DNA from: Gammaproteobacteria bacterium Ga0077536
GTDB taxonomy: Bacteria > Pseudomonadota > Gammaproteobacteria > Ga0077536
DNA: 45,662 nt
Reading direction: 5' to 3'
NCBI GenBank assembly: GCA_001464935.1
Contig: LNEL01000061.1
Coordinates: 1-45,662 of the forward strand
The translations under genes were made by a program, and so were the position numbers. Below are positions 17,775 through 26,345 of the stretch, one piece after another. The notes below the pieces were generated by a model. It was given only the letters and a program-made list of their open reading frames with translations, was not told the DNA's origin and did no database searches. Each line of letters starts with the position of its first letter. Positions within the stretch are counted from its first letter, which is position 1.

Positions 17775-18122
17775 ATGAACACGATCGACCATCAATCCTT
17801 GCTGTTGCAGATGCGGGCGCTCGCCGCCCGCGCGCAGGGCATTCAGGACACTGCGCCCGCGGCGCCCGCCGCCGCGCCCGGGGCCGGATCGCCGGAACGC
17901 GTGGATTTCAGCAAAGTGCTGAAGTCCGCGCTCGACAACGTCAACGAGACGCAGCAGAAGGCGGGCAACCTGAGCCAGAAGTTCGATGCCGGCGACCCGA
18001 AGGTCGACATGGCGGAGGTGATGGTCGCGATACAGAAGGCCAACGTGTCCTTCCAGGCCGTCACGCAGGTACGCAACAAACTCGTGTCCGCCTACCAGGA
18101 CATCATGAACATGCCCGTCTGA
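17775..18122 (+). CDS. fliE: Flagellar hook-basal body protein FliE
   Basis: A 115-residue component joining the MS ring to the rod. The C-terminal half shows the family pattern: F-S-K-V-L-K-S-A-L-D-N-V-N, then F-D-A-G-D-P-K-V-D-M-A-E-V-M-V, and ends K-L-V-S-A-Y-Q-D-I-M-N-M-P-V. The ATG at 17775 is preceded by AGGAGGGG. It is the first gene of fliEFGHIJ, with short intergenic gaps. Confidence 0.95.
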   Translation: MNTIDHQSLLLQMRALAARAQGIQDTAPAAPAAAPGAGSPERVDFSKVLKSALDNVNETQQKAGNLSQKFDAGDPKVDMAEVMVAIQKANVSFQAVTQVRNKLVSAYQDIMNMPV

Positions 18123-18138
18123 GCAGGCTTAGATAACC

Positions 18139-19908
18139 ATGGCCGAAGCAACCGTATTCGTCGAACAGAACTCTCCGATGGCGCTCCTGCGCCAGGCCGG
18201 GGTGCTGATCGGCATCGCGGCGGCCGTCGCCCTCGGCGGCTGGGTCGTGATGTGGTCGCGCACACCGCACTACAGCATGCTCTACTCGGATCTGTCCGAC
18301 CGCGACATGACGCAGATCGTCGACGCGCTGAAGAGCACGCAGATCCCCTACCGCATCGATCCGGATTCCGGCGCGCTGATGGTCGAGGCGGCGAAGGCCG
18401 ACGACGCGAAGATGCAGCTCGCCGCGGCCGGCCTGCCGAAGGGCAGTGCGCGTGGCTTCGAACTGATGGACGAGCAGCCGGGCTTCGGCACCAGCCAGTT
18501 CATGGAAAAGGCGCGCTACCAGCACGCGATCGAGGGCGAGCTGTCGCGTTCGATTGCGCGCATCGACAACGTGCGCGCGGCGCGCGTGCACCTGGCGTTG
18601 CCCCCGGAGTCGGTGTTCGCGCGCGTCAGGCGCGAGCCCAGCGCGTCGGTCATTCTCGATCTGTACGGTGGCCATCGACTCGAAGCGTCGCAGGTCGCCG
18701 CGATCACCCACCTGGTGTCCGCCAGCGTGCCGAACCTGCCGTCCTCGCGCGTGACCGTGGTCGACAGCCGCGGCAACCTGCTGACGGACGAGAAGCGCGA
18801 CGAGCAGATGGCGGTCACCACGCAGCGCTTCGACTACACGCGCAAACTCGAGCAGTCGTATACCGATCGCATCGAAGCGATTCTCGAACCCTTCGTCGGT
18901 GCCGACGGTGTGCGCGCGCAGGTGACCGCCGATCTCGACTTCACGTCGAGCGAGCAGACCCGCGAGACCTTCAATCCGGACCTGCCGGTGGTGCGCAGCG
19001 AACGCCTGATCGAAGAAGAGCGTGCCGGCGGTGGTCCCGGCGGGGTCCCGGGCGCATTGTCGAACGCGCCGCCCGAGCAGGCGACCGCGCCCGAGCAGGC
19101 CGTCGCGGCAGACGGCGCCGCCGCCGAGGGCGCCGCGCCGGGTGCGCCGGCCGCCGCGGCACCCGCGGGCAGCAAGCGCAGCCAGACCACCCGCAATTAC
19201 GAAATCGACCGCACGATCAGCCATACCAAGCCGTCGGTGGGCACGATCCGCAAGCTGTCGGTCGCCGTGGTGTTGCGCAAGCCCGCGCCACCGCCGGCGG
19301 CGCCCGCGGCACCCTCCGACCCGGCAGCGGATCCGGCGGCCGATCCGGCCGCGGCCGCCGCGGCGCCTGCCGCCGCGACGCCGGTCGAGTTCACGCCCGA
19401 GGAAATCGCGCGCATGACCCAGCTCGTCAAGGACGCGGTGGGCTTCGATGCGACGCGCGGCGACACCGTGTCGCTGACACCGGCGACCTTTGTCGCGCCG
19501 GCCCTGCCTGAACCGCTGCCGGCGCTGCCGATCTGGGAACAGCCATGGGTGTGGGACGTCGGCAAGCAGGCGCTCGGTGGGCTGTTCGTGCTGATCCTGT
19601 TCTTCGGCCTGCTGCGACCGGCGATGAAATCGCTGACGGCGAAGCCGACGGTCGCCAAGGTCGGCGATGCCCAGCGCAACGGCGAGGACTCGCCGCTGGC
19701 GCTGCCGCCGGGCCAGGGCGGCGCCAATCCGGCGCTGACGGACGGGCGCGGCGCCGACGGCCAGCCGGCGGCGCTGCCGCAGCCGGGCGGCACGCCGATC
19801 GCGATGCCGGCGAACATGCACGACAACCTCGATCAGGTGAAGAAGATCGTGTCTGACGACCCGCGGGTCGCGGCGCAGGTGATCAAGAACTGGGTGGGAG
19901 AAGGCTGA
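18139..19908 (+). CDS. fliF: Flagellar MS-ring protein FliF
   Basis: A 589-residue inner-membrane protein that forms the MS ring, the first structure of the basal body. TM1 lies at about residues 20-40 and TM2 at about 475-495. Between them are the ring-building domains, with A-R-V-H-L-A-L-P near residue 153 and R-N-Y-E-I-D-R-T-I-S around 351. Two low-complexity Ala/Pro/Gly inserts (around residues 295-345 and 385-415, the latter with repeated D-P-A-A) lengthen the periplasmic linker. The C-terminal tail that binds FliG is present. The stop overlaps the fliG start (TGATG). Confidence 0.95.
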   Translation: MAEATVFVEQNSPMALLRQAGVLIGIAAAVALGGWVVMWSRTPHYSMLYSDLSDRDMTQIVDALKSTQIPYRIDPDSGALMVEAAKADDAKMQLAAAGLPKGSARGFELMDEQPGFGTSQFMEKARYQHAIEGELSRSIARIDNVRAARVHLALPPESVFARVRREPSASVILDLYGGHRLEASQVAAITHLVSASVPNLPSSRVTVVDSRGNLLTDEKRDEQMAVTTQRFDYTRKLEQSYTDRIEAILEPFVGADGVRAQVTADLDFTSSEQTRETFNPDLPVVRSERLIEEERAGGGPGGVPGALSNAPPEQATAPEQAVAADGAAAEGAAPGAPAAAAPAGSKRSQTTRNYEIDRTISHTKPSVGTIRKLSVAVVLRKPAPPPAAPAAPSDPAADPAADPAAAAAAPAAATPVEFTPEEIARMTQLVKDAVGFDATRGDTVSLTPATFVAPALPEPLPALPIWEQPWVWDVGKQALGGLFVLILFFGLLRPAMKSLTAKPTVAKVGDAQRNGEDSPLALPPGQGGANPALTDGRGADGQPAALPQPGGTPIAMPANMHDNLDQVKKIVSDDPRVAAQVIKNWVGEG

Positions 19909-20918
19909 TGGCTGGCGAAATGCAGGCGCTGACGAGCACCGACAAGGCGGCGATCTTTCTGATGACGCTGGGCGAGGCATCGGCCGCCCAGATCATCAAG
20001 CATCTCGGACCGCGTGAAGTGCAGAAGATCGGCACGGCGATGGCCGGGCTGCAGAACGTGTCGCGCGAGATGATCAAGGTCTCGATCGACGAGTTCGTCG
20101 TCGACATGCAGAAGCAGACGCCGCTGGGCATCGGCAACGACGACTACATTCGCAAGGTCCTCACCGACGCGCTCGGCGAGGACAAGGCGAAGAGCATGAT
20201 CGACCGCATCCTGATCGGCGGATCTACGAAGGGTCTCGAGTCGTTGAAATGGATGGACGCGCGCAGCGTCGTCGAGCTGATCCGCTTCGAGCATCCGCAG
20301 ATCATTGCCATCGTGCTGTCCTATCTCGACAGCGACCAGGCGGCCGAAGTCCTCGGCGCGTTGCCGGAGAACACCCGCAGCGACCTGATGATGCGCATCG
20401 CGACGATGGACGGCGTGCAGCCGGCGGCGATGAAGGAACTGAACGACATGCTCGAAGTGCAGCTGCGCGGCGGCGCGCAGGGGCAGGCGTCCGGCATGGG
20501 CGGGCTGAAGTGCGCGGCGAACATCCTCAACCTCGTCGATCGCAGCGTCGAAGCCAAGATCTCCGAACAGATGTCGGAACATGATCCGGAACTCGCCGGC
20601 AAGATCCAGGACCTGATGTTCACGTTCGACAACCTCATCGACATCGACGATCGTGGCATCCAGACGCTGTTGCGCGAAGTGTCCACCGACAACCTGGTGC
20701 TGGCGCTGAAGGGCACCGACGACGGTATCAAGAACAAGATCTTCAAGAACATGTCGCAGCGCGCCGGCGACATGCTGCGCGAGGATCTCGAGTCGCGCGG
20801 CCCGGTCAAGCTGTCGGACGTCGAAACGGCGCAGAAGGAAATCATCGGCATCACGCGTCGCCTGGCCGAAGAGGGGCAGATCAGCCTCGGCGGCGCCGGC
20901 GGCGAGGCGATGGTCTAG
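19908..20918 (+). CDS. fliG: Flagellar motor switch protein FliG
   Basis: A 336-residue rotor protein of the C ring that transmits torque and binds FliF, FliM and the stators. Landmarks: K-A-A-I-F-L-M-T-L-G-E near the start, the E-H-P-Q motif in R-F-E-H-P-Q-I-I-A-I-V-L near residue 127, and the C-terminal charged helix region L-M-F-T-F-D-N-L-I-D-I-D-D-R-G-I-Q-T-L. The length is normal. Translation is probably coupled to fliF. Confidence 0.96.
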   Translation: MAGEMQALTSTDKAAIFLMTLGEASAAQIIKHLGPREVQKIGTAMAGLQNVSREMIKVSIDEFVVDMQKQTPLGIGNDDYIRKVLTDALGEDKAKSMIDRILIGGSTKGLESLKWMDARSVVELIRFEHPQIIAIVLSYLDSDQAAEVLGALPENTRSDLMMRIATMDGVQPAAMKELNDMLEVQLRGGAQGQASGMGGLKCAANILNLVDRSVEAKISEQMSEHDPELAGKIQDLMFTFDNLIDIDDRGIQTLLREVSTDNLVLALKGTDDGIKNKIFKNMSQRAGDMLREDLESRGPVKLSDVETAQKEIIGITRRLAEEGQISLGGAGGEAMV

Positions 20919-20936
20919 TCGGACCGGCACCCGAGC

Positions 20937-21590
20937 ATGATCACCCGCTTCACTGCCGCCGAACTCGATACCCCGGTCCGGCGCTTCACGCCGCCGGTCA
21001 TCGAAGGCCCGATTGCCGGCGAAGATCACATTGCCTATGCCGAGATGCCGACCGCCAAGGAACTGGCGGCGCTGCACAAGCAGGCGCAGGAGGAAGGCTA
21101 CCAGCAGGGCCTCACCGAGGGGCGGACCGAAGGCTGGCGCCGTGGCGAACGCGAGGTCCAGACCGCGGTGTCTGCGTTGCAGAACATCATCGTGCAGCTG
21201 GCCGAGCCGCTCGAGAAGGTCGACGAATCGGTGGTCGAAGCGGTCAGCGATCTCGCGATCCTGATTGCGCGCCACCTGGTCCGGCGTGAACTGAAGGCCA
21301 ATCCGGGCGAGGTCATCGGCGTGGTGCGCGAGACGATGCGGCATCTGCCGATTGCCCCGCGCGCCGCGCGCATCCGGCTGCACCCGGAAGACGCGGAACT
21401 GGTGCAGACAGCCTTCGCGCTCGGCGACGACAGCCGCAGCTGGCGGCTGGAGCCCGATCCGCTGATCACCCGCGGCGGCTGCATCGTCGAGACCGATTCC
21501 TCGCGCATCGATGCGTCGGTCGAGTCGCGGCTCGCGGCGATCGCTTCACGCATGCTGGGTGGCGAGCGGGAGAGCGACCGTGTCCGCTAG
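20937..21590 (+). CDS. fliH: Flagellar assembly protein FliH
   Basis: A 217-residue regulator of the export ATPase FliI. The middle shows the glycine-spaced helix typical of FliH (E-E-G-Y-Q-Q-G-L-T-E-G-R-T-E-G-W), and the C-terminal domain has the V-x-E-A-V-S-D-L-A-I-L-I-A-R-H-L-V-R-R-E-L segment and I-R-L-H-P-E-D. It binds FliI and the export gate. It overlaps the fliI GTG start by 11 bases. Confidence 0.92.
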   Translation: MITRFTAAELDTPVRRFTPPVIEGPIAGEDHIAYAEMPTAKELAALHKQAQEEGYQQGLTEGRTEGWRRGEREVQTAVSALQNIIVQLAEPLEKVDESVVEAVSDLAILIARHLVRRELKANPGEVIGVVRETMRHLPIAPRAARIRLHPEDAELVQTAFALGDDSRSWRLEPDPLITRGGCIVETDSSRIDASVESRLAAIASRMLGGERESDRVR

Positions 21591-22926
21591 TGGCGCGCAG
21601 CGCTGGCTGCCGCGGCTGCGCGATTACGCCGGCCGGCTCGACGAAGCGCCGCCCGTGATCGTCGAAGGCAAGCTGACCCGGATGGTCGGTCTGACGCTCG
21701 AGGCGGTGGGCTGCGAAGCCGCGATCGGCGATCGCTGCGTGGTGCTGAACCGCAACGGCGAGCGCGTCGATACCGAAGTCGTCGGCTTTGCCGGCGAAAG
21801 CCTGTTCCTGATGCCGACCGGCCACACCCGCGGCCTCGCGCCGAACGCGCGCGTGATTCCGTGTGGCGGTTCCGGCGAGATTCCCGTCGGCCCGGGCCTG
21901 CTCGGGCGCGTGATCGACGGCGCCGGCAATCCGCTCGACGGACGCGGCCCGCTGCGCCTCGAGGAGCGGCAGCCGCTCGCCGGCACGCTCGTCAATCCGC
22001 TCGACCGGGCGCCGATCCGCGAGCCGCTCGACGTCGGCGTGCGCTCGATCAACGCGCTGCTGACGGTCGGCCGCGGCCAGCGCATCGGCCTTTTCGCCGG
22101 CAGCGGTGTCGGCAAGAGCGTGCTGCTCGGCATGATGACGCGCTACACGAATGCCGACATCATCGTCGTCGGCCTGGTCGGCGAGCGCGGACGTGAGGTC
22201 AAGGAATTCATCGACGACAGCCTGGGCCCGGAAGGCCTCGCCCGCGCGGTCATCGTCGCGACGCCGGCCGACAATCCGCCACTGATGCGCATGCACGGTG
22301 CGACGATTGCGACGGCGATCGCTGAATACTTTCGCGATCAGGGCAAGCATGTCCTGCTGTTGATGGATTCACTGACGCGCTACGCACAGGCGCAGCGCGA
22401 AATCGCGCTGACGATTGGCGAGCCGCCGGCAACCCGCGGCTATCCGCCGTCGGTGTTCGCGCGGCTGCCGCAGCTCGTGGAACGTGCCGGCATGGGCGTC
22501 GGAGGACACGGCTCGATCACGGCGTTCTACACCGTGCTGACGGAAGGCGACGATACCAACGATCCGGTGGCCGACAACGCGCGCGCGATCCTGGACGGTC
22601 ACATCGTGCTGTCGCGTCGGCTGGCCGAGCGCGGCCAGTATCCGGCGGTCGACATCGAGTCGTCGATCAGCCGCTTGATGAGCGTGGTGGCGGCACCCGA
22701 GCATTACGCGCTCGCCCGCCAGTTCAGACACTATTACTCGCTGTACGAGCAGAACCAGGATCTGTTCAATGTCGGCGCCTACCAGGCCGGCACCAATCCC
22801 GAACTCGATCGCGCGGTCGAACTGCGTCAGCTGCTGACCGCCTACATGCAGCAGGATCCGATGCAGCCCGTCGGCAGCCAGGCCGCCATCGAACAACTCG
22901 GGGCCATTTTCCGCAAGAACCCGTGA
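21580..22926 (+). CDS. fliI: Flagellum-specific ATPase FliI
   Basis: A 448-residue F1-beta-like ATPase that energises type III export of flagellar subunits. The P-loop G-L-F-A-G-S-G-V-G-K-S is near residue 172; V-G-E-R-G-R-E-V and L-L-L-M-D-S-L-T-R-Y-A carry the catalytic glutamate and Walker B; E-R-G-Q-Y-P-A-V-D-I and the C-terminal M-Q-Q-D region are also typical. The GTG at 21580 is chosen because GGGAG precedes it and it begins the normal FliI N terminus; the frame is open about 69 bases further upstream inside fliH. Confidence 0.95.
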   Translation: MSASGAQRWLPRLRDYAGRLDEAPPVIVEGKLTRMVGLTLEAVGCEAAIGDRCVVLNRNGERVDTEVVGFAGESLFLMPTGHTRGLAPNARVIPCGGSGEIPVGPGLLGRVIDGAGNPLDGRGPLRLEERQPLAGTLVNPLDRAPIREPLDVGVRSINALLTVGRGQRIGLFAGSGVGKSVLLGMMTRYTNADIIVVGLVGERGREVKEFIDDSLGPEGLARAVIVATPADNPPLMRMHGATIATAIAEYFRDQGKHVLLLMDSLTRYAQAQREIALTIGEPPATRGYPPSVFARLPQLVERAGMGVGGHGSITAFYTVLTEGDDTNDPVADNARAILDGHIVLSRRLAERGQYPAVDIESSISRLMSVVAAPEHYALARQFRHYYSLYEQNQDLFNVGAYQAGTNPELDRAVELRQLLTAYMQQDPMQPVGSQAAIEQLGAIFRKNP

Positions 22927-22952
22927 GCGGCTCCGCTCACCAGGCCTGAACG

Positions 22953-23396
22953 ATGAAAAAATCCGCGCGCCTGCAGCGCATCGCCAACCTGTCGCAGACT
23001 GCCGAGCAGATCGCGGCCCAGGCCTTTTCGCGCGCGACCGATGAAGTCACGCGCTATGAGCACCAGATTCGTGAGCTCGAGCGCTACCGCGACGAATACC
23101 TGCGCCAGTTCGAACGCGATCACCCCGACGCGATGGACGGTTACCGCGCGCAGAAACTGCGGGCCTTCGTCGGGCGCATCGAAGAGGCGCTGGGCACGCT
23201 GCTCGAGCGTCACGCCCAGGCCGAGCGCCGGCGCGAGCAGGAACGCGCGGTATGGATGGAGCGTCGCCGGCGCGCGAATACGATGAACGACGTCGCGGTG
23301 CGCGCCCGCGGCGTCGAAGACGTGGCGTTCGAGAAGGCCTTGCAGCGCGAAATCGACGATCGTCCGCGCGGCGCACTGCGCGAACCGACCGGCTGA
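22953..23396 (+). CDS. fliJ: Flagellar export protein FliJ
   Basis: A 147-residue, highly charged, fully helical protein expected to form an antiparallel coiled coil, as FliJ does when it couples the ATPase ring to FlhA. It begins R-L-Q-R-I-A-N-L-S-Q-T-A-E and has E-R-R-R-E-Q-E-R-A-V-W-M-E-R near the middle. It is the last gene of this forward run; the next three genes are on the other strand and converge on it. Confidence 0.9.
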   Translation: MKKSARLQRIANLSQTAEQIAAQAFSRATDEVTRYEHQIRELERYRDEYLRQFERDHPDAMDGYRAQKLRAFVGRIEEALGTLLERHAQAERRREQERAVWMERRRRANTMNDVAVRARGVEDVAFEKALQREIDDRPRGALREPTG

Positions 23397-23422
23397 GCGC
23401 AGCCGGCCGGTGCGCGTACCGG

Positions 23423-23689
23423 TCAGAGATCCTTCAACGTGTCCTTCGTGAACGTGCGGAATGCGACCATCGTGCAGGTGTCGACGATATTCGGCACCCG
23501 GTGCAGTTCCTCGTTGATGAAGCGGCCGACGTCGACGTCACCCTCGAGGTGGTATTTCGCTATCAGGTCGTGTTGACCGCTGATCGAATAGACCTCCGGG
23601 ATCTGGCTGCGGCTTTCGTCGGTCAGCGCTTCGGCGACTTCATAGGTCTTGCCGAGCGCGGTCTTGATCAGCACGAATATCGTACGCAT
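23423..23689 (-). CDS. Stand-alone Lrp/AsnC-type ligand-binding (RAM) domain protein
   Basis: An 88-residue protein consisting only of the alpha/beta RAM fold that senses amino acids or small molecules in Lrp/AsnC regulators: V-L-I-K-T-A-L-G-K-T-Y-E-V-A-E-A-L, then V-Y-S-I-S-G-Q-H-D-L-I-A-K-Y-H-L-E-G-D. There is no DNA-binding helix-turn-helix. Start ATG at 23689. It lies seven bases after the cupin gene, third in the minus-strand trio with the UDP-sugar gene. Stand-alone RAM proteins are common and mostly of unknown role. Confidence 0.8.
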   Translation of the reverse strand: MRTIFVLIKTALGKTYEVAEALTDESRSQIPEVYSISGQHDLIAKYHLEGDVDVGRFINEELHRVPNIVDTCTMVAFRTFTKDTLKDL

Positions 23690-23696
23690 CGCTGCC

Positions 23697-24056
23697 TCAC
23701 TTCTTTTTCTTCTCGACCAGGATTTCCCGATAGGCGCTCGGGCCGGCGTTGACCGCGCTGTGGGTCTTCGGCGCGCGCAGGCCCTTGTCGTCGGTCGACA
23801 CCAGCTCGTCGCCGTCGACCGCCAGCGCAAAAGTCGCGCCGGTCGGCGAGTCGAAGCCGCCGAGGTGGCGGTCCTGCGCGTCGTAGACCTCCAGGCGCGT
23901 GCCGGCCAGCACATAGAACAGGTAGTCGTGCTCGTGCGTGTGACAGGGAGTCTTCTCGCCGGGGGCGAGTTCGAACTCCCACAGGATGATGTCGTCGTCT
24001 TCGAAGATCTTGCGCGAACCGACGTCGCCCGTCGGCTGCCTGCTGGTGTCGCCCAT
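23697..24056 (-). CDS. Small single-domain cupin protein
   Basis: A 119-residue cupin. The metal-binding first motif appears as P-G-E-K-T-P-C-H-T-H-E-H-D-Y, with three histidines, followed by the usual L-A-G-T-R-L-E-V turn; the second motif is degenerate, ending in an all-lysine tail. It starts two bases after the stop of the UDP-glucuronate decarboxylase gene, so it is almost certainly co-translated with it. Cupins next to NDP-sugar genes can be epimerases or isomerases, but this one does not show an RmlC signature, and its role is unknown. Confidence 0.8.
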   Translation of the reverse strand: MGDTSRQPTGDVGSRKIFEDDDIILWEFELAPGEKTPCHTHEHDYLFYVLAGTRLEVYDAQDRHLGGFDSPTGATFALAVDGDELVSTDDKGLRAPKTHSAVNAGPSAYREILVEKKKK

Positions 24057-24058
24057 GT

Positions 24059-25072
24059 TCAGTCTCCGCTATTGCCGATGGACGCCCAGGCGCCCAGCTT
24101 CAGTTGGGAATCGAAATATTCAATCGTCCGCGCCAGCCCTTCGCGCAGCTGCACGGCCGGTTGCCAGCCGAGCGTCGCGCCGGCCTGCGTGATGTCCGGG
24201 CAGCGCTGCCGCGGATCGTCGCTCGGCAACGGGCGCCGGACGAGGGTGGACTTCGAGCCGGTCAGCTCGATGACGAGCTGTGCCAGCTCCGCGATCGTGA
24301 ACTCGTGCGGATTGCCGAGGTTGATCGGGCCCGTGACCTCGCTGCTGGTGTTCATCAGGCCGAGGAGGCCGCGGATCAGGTCGTCGACATAGCAGAACGA
24401 GCGCGTCTGTGAGCCGTCACCGTAGAGCGTGATCGGCTGGTTGCGCAGCGCCTGCATGATGAAATTCGACACCACCCGGCCGTCGTTCGGGTGCATCCGG
24501 GGGCCGTAGGTATTGAAGATGCGGGCGACCTTGACCTGCACGCCGTGCTGCCGGTGATAGTCGAAGAACAGCGTTTCCGCGCAGCGCTTGCCCTCGTCGT
24601 AACAGGCGCGCAGGCCGATCGGATTGGTGTGGCCCCAGTATTGCTCGTGCTGCGGATGGATCGTCGGATCGCCGTACACCTCGCTGGTCGAGGCCTGCAG
24701 GATGCGCGCGCGGACGCGCTTGGCGAGCCCCAGCATGTTGATCGCGCCGTGCACGCTGGTCTTCACGGTCTGGACCGGGTTGTGCTGGTAATGCACCGGC
24801 GAGGCCGGGCAGGCGAGGTTGTAGATTTCGTCGACCTCGACGTACAGCGGGAACGTCACGTCGTGGCGCACCAGCTCGAAGAAGGGCTGGCCGATCAGCG
24901 CGGCGATGTTGTCCTTCGAGCCGGTGTAGAAGTTGTCGACGCACATGACGTCGTGTCCGGCGTTGATCAGGGCCTCGCACAGATGGGAGCCCAGAAAGCC
25001 GGCGCCGCCGGTCACGAGCACGCGTCGGCGCGTGCTGACCATATTCGAGTCCAGTGGCGAGGCCTTGTTCAT
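24059..25072 (-). CDS. UDP-glucuronate decarboxylase (UDP-xylose synthase)
   Basis: About 337 residues of extended SDR fold that converts UDP-glucuronate to UDP-xylose. T-G-G-A-G-F-L-G-S-H-L binds NAD. Y-N-L-A-C-P-A-S-P-V-H-Y, S-T-S-E-V-Y-G-D-P and R-A-C-Y-D-E-G-K-R-C-A-E-T-L (Tyr and Lys of the active site) are the hallmark UXS segments. The start is uncertain: ATGs at 25096, 25072 and 25042 are all possible; the last gives the tightest fit to the family. It is divergent from fliK, with a sigma-54 box for fliK lying just upstream. A role in glycan (perhaps flagellar glycan) synthesis is likely but not shown. Confidence 0.9.
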   Translation of the reverse strand: MNKASPLDSNMVSTRRRVLVTGGAGFLGSHLCEALINAGHDVMCVDNFYTGSKDNIAALIGQPFFELVRHDVTFPLYVEVDEIYNLACPASPVHYQHNPVQTVKTSVHGAINMLGLAKRVRARILQASTSEVYGDPTIHPQHEQYWGHTNPIGLRACYDEGKRCAETLFFDYHRQHGVQVKVARIFNTYGPRMHPNDGRVVSNFIMQALRNQPITLYGDGSQTRSFCYVDDLIRGLLGLMNTSSEVTGPINLGNPHEFTIAELAQLVIELTGSKSTLVRRPLPSDDPRQRCPDITQAGATLGWQPAVQLREGLARTIEYFDSQLKLGAWASIGNSGD

Positions 25073-25090
25073 CGGCGGCGATACCCGGGG

Positions 25091-25106
25091 TGGCACATGG
25101 CTTGCA
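25091..25106 (+). promoter_or_regulatory. Sigma-54 (-24/-12) promoter for fliK
   Basis: TGGCAC-N5-TTGCA matches the consensus exactly. The predicted start of transcription is about 27 bases before the fliK ATG. It lies in the short divergent gap with the UDP-glucuronate decarboxylase gene. Confidence 0.8.
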
Positions 25107-25143
25107 ATTTAGCAGTCAGGAACGCAACACGGTACCAGCCAAC

Positions 25144-26159
25144 ATGTCCGATGCCCTTGCCGTCAGCCCGCCGGTGACACCGCCAAGTCCCCAGAATGTC
25201 GAGAAAATGCCCGCAGAAAGGCGCGAAAGCGTCAATGAGGGCGGCGACGACAGCCAGCAGTTCGCAGCCGCGCTCGAAGCCGCGGTCGAGCCTTTGCTGC
25301 TCGAACCGGCAAGCGTTGACCCGTTGGCGGCAAGCGCTGTCCCCCAGTTGCCGGTGCTTGCCGCTGCCGAGGTCGATCCGGCGCTCGACGGCGGCAGCCT
25401 CGGCACGGGCCCGGCACCGCTGGTCCACGGCCGGCATCCGGCCACTGTGTTGCCGCTGCGACCTGAGTCGCGCGCCGCGCTGCAGGCAGCACAGCCCGAG
25501 GCGAACCTCGACGCATCGAATCTCGCGGCCGACGCCGCCGACGCACAGCGCGTGGCGCCGGAAGACACGGGCCGACAGGCCCGCGCCGACTCGTGCTCGA
25601 ACGCGCGGCCTCGCCGGCGTCCGCCACCACGGCCACTGCCGTCGAGCAGCCGGCGACACCTGCACCGACGGCCACCGATGGCCTGACCGAGACCGCGCGT
25701 CGCGATCGACCGCCGGTGCTCAAACTCGATACCCAGCTGCCGGTGCACACCCCGCGCTTCGGCGAAGGCTTCAGCCAGCAGGTGGTGGTGCTGGCCCAGC
25801 ACGGGATCCAGCAGGCGCAGATGTCGCTGAGCCCGCCGGATCTCGGGCCGGTCGACGTGCGCATCACGATCGCCAATGACGAAGCCTCGGTGCAGATCGC
25901 GGCGCCCACCGGTGCCGCGCGCGACGCCATCCAGGAAGCGCTGCCGCGACTGAAGGAAATGATGGAACAGTCCGGCGTGCGCCTGAACGATGCCGGGGTC
26001 TTCGCGCAGCTGCCGCAGCGCGACCAGTCTGCGGGTACGCAGCATCGCGCCGACTGGTGGCAGCAGCATCAGCAACACGGGGACGGCATTCCCGCCGACG
26101 ATCCGACGCCGACGCCCGTGCTGTTGACGCGCATCGGCCTGATCGACGCCTACGCCTGA
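25144..26159 (+). pseudogene. fliK: Flagellar hook-length control protein FliK, interrupted by a frameshift
   Basis: FliK is the secreted ruler that sets hook length and switches export specificity. The N-terminal part (from ATG 25144) is the usual Ala/Pro-rich low-complexity ruler region and reads open to 25686 in one frame, but from about 25570-25600 the composition becomes Arg/Pro-rich nonsense. The conserved C-terminal domain is in another frame, open through 26159: Q-Q-V-V-V-L-A-Q-H-G, L-S-P-P-D-L-G-P-V-D-V-R-I, and I-Q-E-A-L-P-R-L-K-E-M-M. The two parts overlap, and the change of frame (net one base missing modulo three) falls in repetitive Ala/Arg/Pro sequence, so its exact point cannot be placed. 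Joined, the protein would be about 338 residues. Confidence 0.8.
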
Positions 26160-26297
26160 CGCCTGCCCCCGTGACGGCGCCTCTGCACCGTCAATCCCGC
26201 GACACGCGCGGCGAGCTTCGCCGCGCCCCCCGTCAAAGCGCTGGCGATATGCCGGCCGTCATTTCCTAAGCCGTTGAAAGCAATGACCTGAAATCGT

Positions 26298-26313
26298 TGG
26301 CACAGGGATTGCT
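26298..26313 (+). promoter_or_regulatory. Sigma-54 (-24/-12) promoter for the fliL operon
   Basis: TGGCAC-N5-TTGCT, an exact consensus match, lies 33 bases before the fliL ATG. The gap from fliK (26160-26345) shows no other signal. This box probably drives the long run from fliL to flhB or beyond. Confidence 0.85.
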
Positions 26314-26345
26314 CACTCGCCTTCCATTCAGTGTGGAGGTGGGTC

